63,716 nt of DNA, taken from positions 1 through 63,716 of the forward strand of contig CAJMOH010000010.1 of the NCBI GenBank assembly GCA_905215055.1, read 5' to 3'. The notes beneath the pieces were generated by a model. It was given only the letters and a program-made list of their open reading frames with translations, did no database searches and was not told the DNA's origin. This DNA is from an uncultured bacterium. GTDB taxonomy: Bacteria > Bacillota > Clostridia > Oscillospirales > Acutalibacteraceae. Made by a program: the position numbers and the translations under genes. Numbering within the stretch: position 1 is the stretch's first letter; every line of letters starts with the position of its first letter. Shown in pieces: positions 24,544 through 32,703 of this stretch.

Positions 24544-26502
24544 ATGAAGGAAAAGCTCTATCAGCTGCTTGCCAGCCGCTCCCCGGCGGGGCAGGAGCGG
24601 TATCAGGCCCTGCGCCTGTCTGGAACGCCCCGGTGGAGGGCCGCTCCCGCCCTGCTGCGGGGCGTCTTTTCCCGCCGGGAAAGCGCCAGGCTTCTGCCTG
24701 CCGGAAGCAGCCTGTCCGCTCTCAGCCTGTGGGAATCGCCCGCCCAGCTGGTCCAGCGCCTGGCCCTCTTTGACGCGGTGTCCTTCGACGTGTTCGACAC
24801 CCTGCTGCTCCGGGCGGTGGACCGGCCCCAGGACGCCTTCGCCCTGCTGGGGGCCAAGCTGGGCTATCCCCATTTCGCCCGGCTGCGGACAGAGGCGGAA
24901 AGCCTGGCCCGGCAGCGCAAACGCCGCCGCCTGGGAACAGGGGAGGTGACGCTGGCGGAAATCTGGCAGGAGCTGGAACAGCTCACCGCCCTGTCTCCCC
25001 AGGAGGGCATGGCCGCCGAGCAGGAGGTGGAAAAGGCTCTTTGCCGGGGAAACCCCCTGTTCCTGCCGGTGGTGAAGGAGCTGCGGCGGCTGGGAAAGCC
25101 CCTGGTTCTCCTGTCGGACATGTACCTGCCCGCCGCTTTTTTGGAGGAGCTGGTGGAGGCGGCAGGCTTCGGCCGGTTTTCCCTGTGCCTGGTGTCCGGG
25201 GAGGCGGGCGTCTCCAAGGGGGAGGGAGGCCTGTTTGACCGGCTGGGGAAATTCTTTCCGCCGGGAACCTCCTTTGTCCATGTGGGGGACAACCCTCACG
25301 CCGACGGGTCTATGGCCAAAAGCCGGGGGATTGCTTCCATCCTCTGCCCCAATGTTCACAGGGCCGGGGACCCCTACCGGCCCAAGGACCTGAGCCCCCT
25401 TGTGGGCAGCGTGTACCGGGGCATTGTCAACGGCAGGCTTCACGGCGGCCTGAAAGTTCTCTCCCCTCTGTACGAGTACGGCTTTGCCTTCGGCGGGCTG
25501 TTCGCCCTGGGCTACTGCCGGTTTATCCGCCAGTGGGCCGACAGAAACCGGGCGGACCGGCTGCTGTTTCTCTCCCGGGACGGGGAGGTTCTGCTTCAGC
25601 TGTACCGCCGCCTTTACCCGGAGGACCCCCGGCCGGTGTACGCCTATTGGTCCCGGCTGGCGGCGGCTAAAATCTGCGCGGGGCTGTTTCCGGCGGACTA
25701 CTTCCGGCGGTTTCTCACCCACCGGGCCGGGCAGGGCCTTTCCCTGGAGCGGATTTTCCACAGCATGGAGCTTTCCCCGCTGCTGCCGGAGCTGTGCGGC
25801 GTTCTCGGCACCGCTCCTCAAACGCCCCTGACGCATAAAAACGCCGGAGCGGTCCAACACTATTTGCAAAGCCGCTGGAGCCAGGTGCTGGACCTGTACC
25901 GGCCCCAGCGCCAGGCGGCGGGGGAATGCTTCCGCCAGCTGCTGGAGGGCTGCTCTCAGGCGGGGGCGGTGGACATTGGCTGGGAAGGCAGCGGAGCTGT
26001 CAGCCTGTCCTTTGCCGCACAAAAACTTTGGGGACTGGACTGCTCCATCACCGGGCTGCTGGCAGGAACCAACTCCGCCCACAGCCCGGAGCGGGACGCC
26101 GCCGAGCCCCTGCTCCTGACGGGAAGGCTGGAAAGCTATCTGTTCTCCTCCGGCGAAAACCGGGACCTGTGGAGCTTTCACAACCCCCGCCGGGACCACA
26201 ACCTGTTTTGGGAGCTGCTCCTGGGAGGAACGGAGGGCAGCCTGCGGGGGTATTACCCTGCCCCGGGAGGAGGCTGGCGGCTGGAGCTGGGGACAAACCC
26301 TCACGCCCGGGCGGTGGAGGAAATCCACCAGGGCCTGCTGGACTTTGCCCAGGAGTGGACGGAATTGGAAAAACGGCTGGGGCTTTGCCTTCCCATCTCC
26401 GGCAGGGACGCTTACGCCCCCATGCTGGAGATGCTGCGAGAGGAAAACGCCCCCTACCGCCGGGAACTGGAGGCGCTGCTGGATGAACCAGGAATTGGAT
26501 AA
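24544..26502 (+). CDS. HAD-superfamily protein, COG5610 type
   Basis: A 652-residue two-domain protein. The N-terminal half is a HAD hydrolase: VSFDVFDTLLLRAV (motif I), VLLSDMYLP (motif II), SKGEGGLFDRL and VHVGDNPHADGSMAKSRGI (motif IV). The C-terminal half, from about residue 310, begins YEYGFAFGGLFALGYCRFI and contains LLFLSRDGEVLLQLYRRL; it is paralogous to the protein at 21787. Such proteins recur in surface-polysaccharide clusters, but the reaction is not established. ATG 24544 has AAAGGAG 5 nt upstream. It overlaps the next gene by 20 nt. Confidence 0.82.
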   Translation: MKEKLYQLLASRSPAGQERYQALRLSGTPRWRAAPALLRGVFSRRESARLLPAGSSLSALSLWESPAQLVQRLALFDAVSFDVFDTLLLRAVDRPQDAFALLGAKLGYPHFARLRTEAESLARQRKRRRLGTGEVTLAEIWQELEQLTALSPQEGMAAEQEVEKALCRGNPLFLPVVKELRRLGKPLVLLSDMYLPAAFLEELVEAAGFGRFSLCLVSGEAGVSKGEGGLFDRLGKFFPPGTSFVHVGDNPHADGSMAKSRGIASILCPNVHRAGDPYRPKDLSPLVGSVYRGIVNGRLHGGLKVLSPLYEYGFAFGGLFALGYCRFIRQWADRNRADRLLFLSRDGEVLLQLYRRLYPEDPRPVYAYWSRLAAAKICAGLFPADYFRRFLTHRAGQGLSLERIFHSMELSPLLPELCGVLGTAPQTPLTHKNAGAVQHYLQSRWSQVLDLYRPQRQAAGECFRQLLEGCSQAGAVDIGWEGSGAVSLSFAAQKLWGLDCSITGLLAGTNSAHSPERDAAEPLLLTGRLESYLFSSGENRDLWSFHNPRRDHNLFWELLLGGTEGSLRGYYPAPGGGWRLELGTNPHARAVEEIHQGLLDFAQEWTELEKRLGLCLPISGRDAYAPMLEMLREENAPYRRELEALLDEPGIG

Positions 26503-27469
26503 GGTGCTGTACCACGCGGTCAGCTCCTATCAGCTTTTAGAGGTGATGCTTCACCGGCTGCTGTTTCACTCGGAGAGCCAGGCGGTGCTGCTGCTGCCGG
26601 ACTTCATTGTGGAGAAGTACCCCCAGTGGCCGCTGCTGGAGCGCCGGGGCTTTTTCAACCAGGTCCGGCTGTTCCCTTATCTCCGCATCCCCCACGGGGA
26701 GGAATCCCAGACGGCGGCCCTGGCCCTGGCCGCCTATGAACAGCTGGACCTTCCGCCCCTGGAGAGCTTCTCCAAGCGGTATGTGGCGGGGGCACACTTT
26801 TACTTTTCCCTGTGCCTGCTGGGAAGAGGCCTGCCCTTCTCCTTTTTCGAGGACGCCGCCGGAACCCTGAGCCACCCTCAGCGGGAGGCGGGGATTCTGG
26901 CGGAAAGGTTTCCCCAGCATGCTGCCGTCGCTCAGGGGCGGGGCCTGTTCTCCGGGGAGAACCCCCTGATCCGGGAGGTTTTCTGCTGTGGAGACGCCCA
27001 GAGCCAGCCGGTGGAGCTGCCGGTCCCTGTTTGGGATTTTTCCGTGGAGCGGGCGCTGCAGGCTCTTCCCCGGTCCCTCCGCAGGCGAGTGGTGCGCTTC
27101 TTTTTGCCCCATTCCCTGCGGACCCGGGCAGACATCATTCTGCTGACTCAGCAATTTTCCAACCTGGGCATGCTGGAAGAGGGCCAGCAGCTGGCACTGT
27201 ACCGGCAGCTGGGAGAAGGCCCCCTGGCCGGGAAAAGGCTGCTTGTCAAGCGCCACCCCGACGACCCCCTGGAGTACCGGCAGGTCTTTCCCGGGGCGGA
27301 GATTCTGTCTCAGCCCTTCCCGGCGGAGCTGCTGCCCTGGGCCTTTCGGGGAAGGCGTCCCAGGCAGGTGTGGGCCTTTGGCTCCGCGGCCCTGGCCAAC
27401 CTGGGCGAGAGCTTTTCCGTGACCACCGTGGAGCCGACCGCTTGTCCTCCCCTCGTGGAGCAGGCCTGA
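26483..27469 (+). CDS. Polysialyltransferase-like / GT52-like putative glycosyltransferase
   Basis: A 328-residue cytosolic protein. The C-terminal half carries ILLTQQFSNLGML, LLVKRHPDDPLEYRQVFPGAEIL and RRPRQVWAFGSAALANLGESF, which resembles the HP motif and nucleotide-binding end of polysialyltransferase and GT52 proteins (CMP-sugar users). The N-terminal third is not recognisable. It starts at ATG 26483 inside the end of the previous gene. If CMP-activated ulosonic acid is the donor, the CMP-Kdo-synthetase homologue at 30375 would supply it. Assignment is tentative. Confidence 0.6.
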   Translation: MNQELDKVLYHAVSSYQLLEVMLHRLLFHSESQAVLLLPDFIVEKYPQWPLLERRGFFNQVRLFPYLRIPHGEESQTAALALAAYEQLDLPPLESFSKRYVAGAHFYFSLCLLGRGLPFSFFEDAAGTLSHPQREAGILAERFPQHAAVAQGRGLFSGENPLIREVFCCGDAQSQPVELPVPVWDFSVERALQALPRSLRRRVVRFFLPHSLRTRADIILLTQQFSNLGMLEEGQQLALYRQLGEGPLAGKRLLVKRHPDDPLEYRQVFPGAEILSQPFPAELLPWAFRGRRPRQVWAFGSAALANLGESFSVTTVEPTACPPLVEQA

Positions 27470-27493
27470 AATCACCCGCAAAGGAGCGCTTCT

Positions 27494-28579
27494 ATGTCCC
27501 GATCTCTGTTCATTGTCAACTCTGTCTATCATCTGCTGACGGCGGTGAACCTGCGGCGCCAGGCCCCCGCCGGGGAGGAAGCCCACCTGCTGCTCACCGA
27601 CGTGACTCCCGGCCTGCGGGAGAGGATTCCCTCTCTGGTGGAAACAGGGCTGTTCTCCCGGGTGATCCCCGCCGCCACGGGAGAGCTGGCCTCCCGCTTT
27701 CCCATGAACCGGGAGGAGACGGCCGTTCAGTGCTTTGCCCAAGGGGAGGCCCTGCTTCGCTGGGCCTTGGGAGAGGAGCTGGCGGCAAGCTATGACCAGG
27801 TGTTCTTTCCCAACTTTGACTGGCTGGCCCGGCTGTTGGCCTGCCGGCTGGACTGCCCCTTTTTCTGGATGGAGGACGGCTTTTCCAGCTATGTCATCGA
27901 TTTTGCCCGGCCGGACCGGGCGGCGGTAAACCGGCTGCCCCAGGGGAGGCTGCTGGGAGAGAAAACCCAGGCGGCTCTTCTTTACGAGCCGTCCCTGGCC
28001 ATGCGGGGAGACCGGATTCCCAACCGGCCTCTGCCCAAGCTTTCCCCGGAGGACCAGGAGCTCAAGAGGCTGCTCAACCATGTCTTTCATTACCACGCGC
28101 CCAGGCACCTGCCTTCCTTCCTGTTTTTAGAGCAGTCCTTCCGGGCGGAGGGCATTCAGGGCAACGACCTGGACCTGATGAGGCTGTGCCAGCAAGCGGT
28201 GGGGCCGGGAAGCTTTGGCGTAAAGCCCCATCCCCGCAACGGGGACAGCCTGCCCCAAAGCCTGGGCCTTTCCCGCAGGGTGGACCTGGACGTTCCATGG
28301 GAGCTGTTCCTGCTCAACGAGGGGCCGGACCGCTGCGCGGTTGTCACCGTTTGCTCCAACGGCGCTCTCTCCGGCAGGCTGTGCCTGGGGATGGACCCGG
28401 ACACAGTGCTGCTCTACAAGCTGTACACCGGCAAGGTGCTGTGGAAGGAAAACCGCGTTCTGGCCCGGTATTTGGAGACATACCGCCGGCAGCTGGCGGG
28501 AAGGAACACCTATGTGCCAGAGACAATTTACGAGGCCGCAAGCGTCCTCAAGTATTTGGGAGGAAAGTATGGAGGTTAA
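27494..28579 (+). CDS. Polysialyltransferase-like / GT52-like putative glycosyltransferase
   Basis: A 361-residue protein beginning SLFIVNSVYHLLTAVNL, the typical N-terminal beta-alpha unit of the polysialyltransferase/GT52 group, with YDQVFFPNFDWLARLL, WMEDGFSSYVIDF, GVKPHPRNGDSLP (HP motif) and a late VCSNGALSGRL segment. Such enzymes use CMP-sugars. AAAGGAG lies shortly before ATG 27494. It follows a probable relative and is coupled to the GT2 gene by an 11-nt overlap. Acceptor and exact sugar are unknown. Confidence 0.7.
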   Translation: MSRSLFIVNSVYHLLTAVNLRRQAPAGEEAHLLLTDVTPGLRERIPSLVETGLFSRVIPAATGELASRFPMNREETAVQCFAQGEALLRWALGEELAASYDQVFFPNFDWLARLLACRLDCPFFWMEDGFSSYVIDFARPDRAAVNRLPQGRLLGEKTQAALLYEPSLAMRGDRIPNRPLPKLSPEDQELKRLLNHVFHYHAPRHLPSFLFLEQSFRAEGIQGNDLDLMRLCQQAVGPGSFGVKPHPRNGDSLPQSLGLSRRVDLDVPWELFLLNEGPDRCAVVTVCSNGALSGRLCLGMDPDTVLLYKLYTGKVLWKENRVLARYLETYRRQLAGRNTYVPETIYEAASVLKYLGGKYGG

Positions 28580-30296
28580 GGTTTCCGTCATCATCCCGGT
28601 ATACGGGGTGGAAAATTTCCTGGAGCGGGCGGTGGATTCCGTTCTGAACCAGACCCTGGAGGAAAAGGAGATCATCCTGGTGGACGACGGCAGCCCCGAC
28701 GCCTGCCCGGAAATCTGCGACCGCTACGCCAGGGAGCATCCCGGCCTGGTGCGGGTGATTCACCAGGAAAACCAAGGCCTGGGCATGGCCCGCAACGCGG
28801 GAGTCCGAATTGCCCAGGGAGAATACATCGCCTTTTTGGACTCGGACGACACGGTGGAACCGGACATGTATCAGGCTCTGTACCAAAAAGCCCGGGCTGG
28901 GGACTACGACCTGGTCATGTGCGATGTGCGGATTCTCTATGTGGACGAGGGGCGGGAAACGGTGGTGTCCTCCTATTCCCGGGAGGAGGTGGACCTGGCG
29001 GACTACATTGCCCACGGCAGCAACATCACTTACAGTGTGAACAAGCTCTTCCGGCGCTCTATCTGGGAGGAAAACCAGTATCAGCCCATGCTCTTTGAGG
29101 ACATTGCCCTCATCCCCTCCCTGGTGACACGGTACCACAAAATCGGCTATGTACCCCGGCCCTTTTACAACTATTACCGGCGGGGCGGCACCATCTCCAC
29201 CACCCAGACCGGGAGCATGGTGGATTTGGTCAAGGCCTTCCGCAGCTTTCTGCTTACCAGCGACCCGGCCTACCGGCAGGAGGCGGTGTACGCCGCCGCC
29301 CGGCAGCTGCTGTGGAACATGACCCAGTCCCGCCCCCTGTTTCTGCCGGATTTTATCGGCCTGCTTCACGAGTTTGAGGCTGCCTTCCGCCTGAATCCCT
29401 ATCTCAAGGAGGACCGGCAAACCGCCAAGGTGCTGGAGTATTTGGAGGTTCCCGTCCTTCCCGACCGGCTGATCTGCGCCCACTGCCGCCGGCCTCTGCC
29501 CCCCGGGCTGACTCAGGCTGTCCAGGAGCATTTCCCTCTGGCGGAGCTGGTGGAGCCGGGAGAGGACTGGCTCTCCCGGCCGGACCTGCCCCCAAGGGTG
29601 AGAGAGGCGGCGGACCAGGACCGCTGGCAGTTTGTGGAGGAATACCTCTCCCTGCTGGCCCTGTGGGAAGGGGGCGGCATTGTCCTCTCCCCAGAGGCCC
29701 TGCCCCAGCTGAACCTGAAGCGCCGCCGGATGGAGACCTGCTTCTTCGGCTTTGAATCCGAGGAGGAGCTGACATCCCTGTGCTTTGGAGCGCTGCCCCG
29801 GCACTATGCGATCCGGGCGCTGCTGGATTCCTATCAGGAGGACCACATTCACAACCGGGCCTTTCTGCCTCTGGCGGACAGGCTGCGGGACTTTCTCATC
29901 ACCCAGTTTGGCCTGACCATGAACGGCCGCCGCCAAACCCGGAAGGGGATCACCGTCCACCTGCCCAGCGTGCTGGCTTATGACCTGCACGACGGGGAAA
30001 ACTGCTGCAAACGGAGCCTGCCCGCTCCTCCCGGCTTTGAGGTGGTCAGCGCCCCGGTGCTGGCGCTGTGGTCCAAAAGGCTTCTGGAAAACTGGAACCT
30101 GTACAAGTCCGAGCGCCAGAAAAAGGCCCCCGCCGGGCAGGCGCCGGCTAAGGCGGCGGGAGGCTTTACCCAGGCCCAGCTGGAGGCCGAGGGCCGCCGG
30201 GTGGCTCAGCTCTATGAAAGCTCCACCAGCTGGAAGGTGACAAAGCCTCTGCGGGCCTTGGCCCGTCTGTGGAAGGGCAAACCTCCCTCCGGCTGA
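28569..30296 (+). CDS. Two-domain glycosyltransferase (GT2 plus C-terminal GT32-like region)
   Basis: 575 residues. The first 240 form a GT2 domain: VSVIIPVYGVENFLERAVDS, EIILVDDGSPD, NQGLGMARNAGV, YIAFLDSDDTVEPDMY and a GT2 acceptor region (EDIALIPSLV). From about 340 there is a second domain with VEEYLSLLALWEGGGIVLSPEAL and RMETCFFGFESEEE, reminiscent of the sugar-binding DxD family (GT32/OCH1-like) although the DxD itself is not clear. The C-terminus ends with SSTSWKVTKPLRALARL, a tail common in wall-polymer glycosyltransferases. It closes this unit before a hairpin. Confidence 0.8.
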   Translation: MEVKVSVIIPVYGVENFLERAVDSVLNQTLEEKEIILVDDGSPDACPEICDRYAREHPGLVRVIHQENQGLGMARNAGVRIAQGEYIAFLDSDDTVEPDMYQALYQKARAGDYDLVMCDVRILYVDEGRETVVSSYSREEVDLADYIAHGSNITYSVNKLFRRSIWEENQYQPMLFEDIALIPSLVTRYHKIGYVPRPFYNYYRRGGTISTTQTGSMVDLVKAFRSFLLTSDPAYRQEAVYAAARQLLWNMTQSRPLFLPDFIGLLHEFEAAFRLNPYLKEDRQTAKVLEYLEVPVLPDRLICAHCRRPLPPGLTQAVQEHFPLAELVEPGEDWLSRPDLPPRVREAADQDRWQFVEEYLSLLALWEGGGIVLSPEALPQLNLKRRRMETCFFGFESEEELTSLCFGALPRHYAIRALLDSYQEDHIHNRAFLPLADRLRDFLITQFGLTMNGRRQTRKGITVHLPSVLAYDLHDGENCCKRSLPAPPGFEVVSAPVLALWSKRLLENWNLYKSERQKKAPAGQAPAKAAGGFTQAQLEAEGRRVAQLYESSTSWKVTKPLRALARLWKGKPPSG

Positions 30297-30300
30297 GCTG

Positions 30301-30324
30301 TCCACGTCCCATAGGACGTGTTTT
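30301..30324 (+). terminator. Weak hairpin terminator
   Basis: CACGTCC (30303-30309) / GGACGTG (30314-30320) then TTTTG. The short T run suggests partial termination between the glycosyltransferases and the CMP-sugar genes. Confidence 0.5.
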
Positions 30325-30374
30325 GTGAAAAGTTTTTACTGTAACCAGCTTTTTTTGGAAAAGGAGGAATTTTC

Positions 30375-31112
30375 GTGCGCGCCATTGCCATCATTCCCGC
30401 CCGGTACGATTCCACCCGGTTTAAGGGGAAGCCCCTGGCGGACCTGTGCGGCCGCCCCATGCTGTGGTGGGTGTATCATCAGGTGAAAAAAGCCAAGCGT
30501 CTTTCGGAGGTGTGGGTGGCCACAGACCACCCCGCTATTCAAGAGGCCTGTCTGGACTATCAAATTCCCTGCAAAATGACCTCTCCCCATTGTCCCACCA
30601 GCACCCATCGGGTGTGGGAGGCCGCCCAAGTCCTGGAGGGGGATGTGTTTGTCTGCGTCAACGGGGACGAGCCGCTGATCGACCCGCAGGTGATCGACCA
30701 GGTGGTGCCGGCCTCTCTGGAGGGCTTTTTCGCCGCCAACCTGATGGCTCCCATCCACTCCCCCGTGGAGGCTGTGGATGAAACCAACATCAAGGTGGTG
30801 TGGGACGGAGAGGGCAACGCCCTGTTTTTCTCCCGCAGCCCCATCCCCCATCCCAAGGCCAGTGTAGAGTACCAATTCTACAAGCACCTGGGGGTGCTGG
30901 CCTATTCCAAGGAGGCCCTGGAATTTTTCCACCGCACGCCCCGCGGCCCCCTGGAGGCTGTGGAGGACATCAACGAGCTGCGGTTTATTGAGCATGGAAA
31001 GCCGCTGAAAATGATTCCCGTAGAGGCCAGAAGCCTTTCGGTGGACACCCCTAAGGACCTGGACTATGTGCGGGGGGCGCTGCAAAAAAGACTGAACAGG
31101 GGGGAGATTTGA
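30375..31112 (+). CDS. CMP-Kdo synthetase homologue (ulosonic acid cytidylyltransferase)
   Basis: 245-residue KdsB-family enzyme joining CMP from CTP to a 2-keto-3-deoxy sugar acid. Motifs are clear: IIPARYDSTRFKGKPLADLCGRPM, VWVATDHPAIQEAC, VCVNGDEPLIDP, FSRSPIPHP, YKHLGVLAYSKEALEFF and RSLSVDTPKDLDYVR. Gram-positives lack lipopolysaccharide, so the substrate is probably a Kdo-like acid for a wall polymer. Start is GTG 30375 with AAGGAGG 7 nt upstream. The HMGL-type aldolase gene follows after one base, implying paired function. Confidence 0.9.
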   Translation: MRAIAIIPARYDSTRFKGKPLADLCGRPMLWWVYHQVKKAKRLSEVWVATDHPAIQEACLDYQIPCKMTSPHCPTSTHRVWEAAQVLEGDVFVCVNGDEPLIDPQVIDQVVPASLEGFFAANLMAPIHSPVEAVDETNIKVVWDGEGNALFFSRSPIPHPKASVEYQFYKHLGVLAYSKEALEFFHRTPRGPLEAVEDINELRFIEHGKPLKMIPVEARSLSVDTPKDLDYVRGALQKRLNRGEI

Positions 31113-31113
31113 C

Positions 31114-32703
31114 ATGGCTGTGGAAGTGCTGGACTGCACCCTCCGGGACGGAGGCTATATCAACAACTGGGAGTTTGGCAGGCACGCCATGGCCTCCATT
31201 TTGGACAAGCTGGAAGCCGCCGGCATTGAGATCATCGAGTGCGGGTTTCTCACCAACCGCCCCCGGGACGAGGACTGCTCCCTGTTCGCCGGACCGGAGG
31301 CCATTCTGCCCCTGCTGCCCCGGCGCAAGCCCCAGTCACAGTTTGTGGCCATGATCGCCATGGGGGAAAAGGAGCTTTCCCCAGACCAGCTGCCGCCCCG
31401 CCAGCCGGGAGGAATTTCCGGCATCCGGCTCACCTTCCGGCGGGAGGACGGGGACCGGGCCTTTGCCTGGGCCGGGGCCATTATGGACAAGGGCTATCAG
31501 CTGTTTTTGCAGCCGGTGGGCACGGCCTTTTACTCCGATTTGGACCTGCTGCGGCTGGTGGAGCGGGTCAACCGGCTGCGGCCCTTTGCCTTTTATATTG
31601 TGGACACCCTGGGCAGCATGTACCCGGCCCAGCTCACCCGCCAGTTTCACCTGATTGACGAAAACCTGGAGCCTTCCGTGCGCCTGGGGTTTCACGGCCA
31701 CAACAATTTGCAGCTGGCCTTTTCCAACGCCCAAACCCTCTGCTCCATGCAGACAAAGCGGAGCGTGGTGCTGGATTCCTCTGTCTACGGCATGGGCCGG
31801 GGCGCCGGCAACCTGCCCACCGAGCTGATCACCCGGTATATCAACCGGAACATCCAGTCCCGGTACAGTCCGGCCATGGTGCTGGACATTTACGAGGAGT
31901 ATATCGCCCCCCTTCGAAAAGAGTACCAGTGGGGCTACTCCATGGCCTATCACATCGCGGCGGTTCACGCCTGCCATCCCAATTACGCCGCCTATCTCAT
32001 CAACAAGCAGACCCTGACCGCCCAGGACATGGAAAGCATCCTCCGCTCCATTCCCCAGGAGCGCCGGGTGGAGTTTGACAAGGGCCTGATCCACCAGCTG
32101 TACGCCCGGTATCAAAGCCGCCAGATCGACGACAGCCGGGCCGTGGAGGAGCTGACCCAGCTGATTGCCGGACGCCGCCTGCTGGTGCTGGCCCCAGGGG
32201 AAAGCCTTCGCACCCGAAAATCCCAGGTGCTGGAGTTCATCCGACGGGAGCAGCCCTTGGTGCTGGCGGTAAACTTCGCCGACCCCGCCTTTCAGGTGGA
32301 GGTGTGCTTTGTCAGCAGCCACAAGCGCCTGGACATTGCCGGCGGCAGGCTGCGGGACCTGCCCGGCGTGCGGCGGGTGTTCACCTCCAACCTGGCAGCC
32401 TATGAGGAGGAGAACTGTCTCACGGTGGACTACGACCGGTATCTCAACGGGGACCCCATGGTGGCGGACAACGCCGGGCTGATGCTGCTGAAGCTGTTAA
32501 AGCGCTGCGGCGCCAAGCAGGTGTGGCTGGGCGGCTTTGACGGTCTGGGCGGAGGCTACTACACCCGGGAGGCCTCCCTTCCCCTGCCCCCGGCGGAGGC
32601 CTTGGAGCGCCAGCGCCGCATGGGAGAGCAGCTGGGACGGCTGGGGCTGGAACTTCACTATCTCACCCCCTCGGCGTACCAGCAAAAGGAGGCCCTCCGG
32701 TGA
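31114..32703 (+). CDS. HMGL-like aldolase fused to a Rossmann-like C-terminal domain
   Basis: 529 residues. Residues 1-290 are a DmpG/HMG-CoA-lyase type TIM barrel: EVLDCTLRDGGYINNW (metal and base region), FLQPVGTAFYSDLDLL, VDTLGSMYPAQL and LGFHGHNNLQLAFSN (metal-binding HGHNN). From about 345 there is a Rossmann-like domain (LLVLAPGESLRTRKSQVLEF, VCFVSSHKRL) resembling MptE/DUF115 or sialyltransferase-like folds. A pyruvate aldolase next to a Kdo cytidylyltransferase suggests it builds the ulosonic acid. The proposed reaction is inference. It overlaps the LCP gene start (GTGA). Confidence 0.82.
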   Translation: MAVEVLDCTLRDGGYINNWEFGRHAMASILDKLEAAGIEIIECGFLTNRPRDEDCSLFAGPEAILPLLPRRKPQSQFVAMIAMGEKELSPDQLPPRQPGGISGIRLTFRREDGDRAFAWAGAIMDKGYQLFLQPVGTAFYSDLDLLRLVERVNRLRPFAFYIVDTLGSMYPAQLTRQFHLIDENLEPSVRLGFHGHNNLQLAFSNAQTLCSMQTKRSVVLDSSVYGMGRGAGNLPTELITRYINRNIQSRYSPAMVLDIYEEYIAPLRKEYQWGYSMAYHIAAVHACHPNYAAYLINKQTLTAQDMESILRSIPQERRVEFDKGLIHQLYARYQSRQIDDSRAVEELTQLIAGRRLLVLAPGESLRTRKSQVLEFIRREQPLVLAVNFADPAFQVEVCFVSSHKRLDIAGGRLRDLPGVRRVFTSNLAAYEEENCLTVDYDRYLNGDPMVADNAGLMLLKLLKRCGAKQVWLGGFDGLGGGYYTREASLPLPPAEALERQRRMGEQLGRLGLELHYLTPSAYQQKEALR

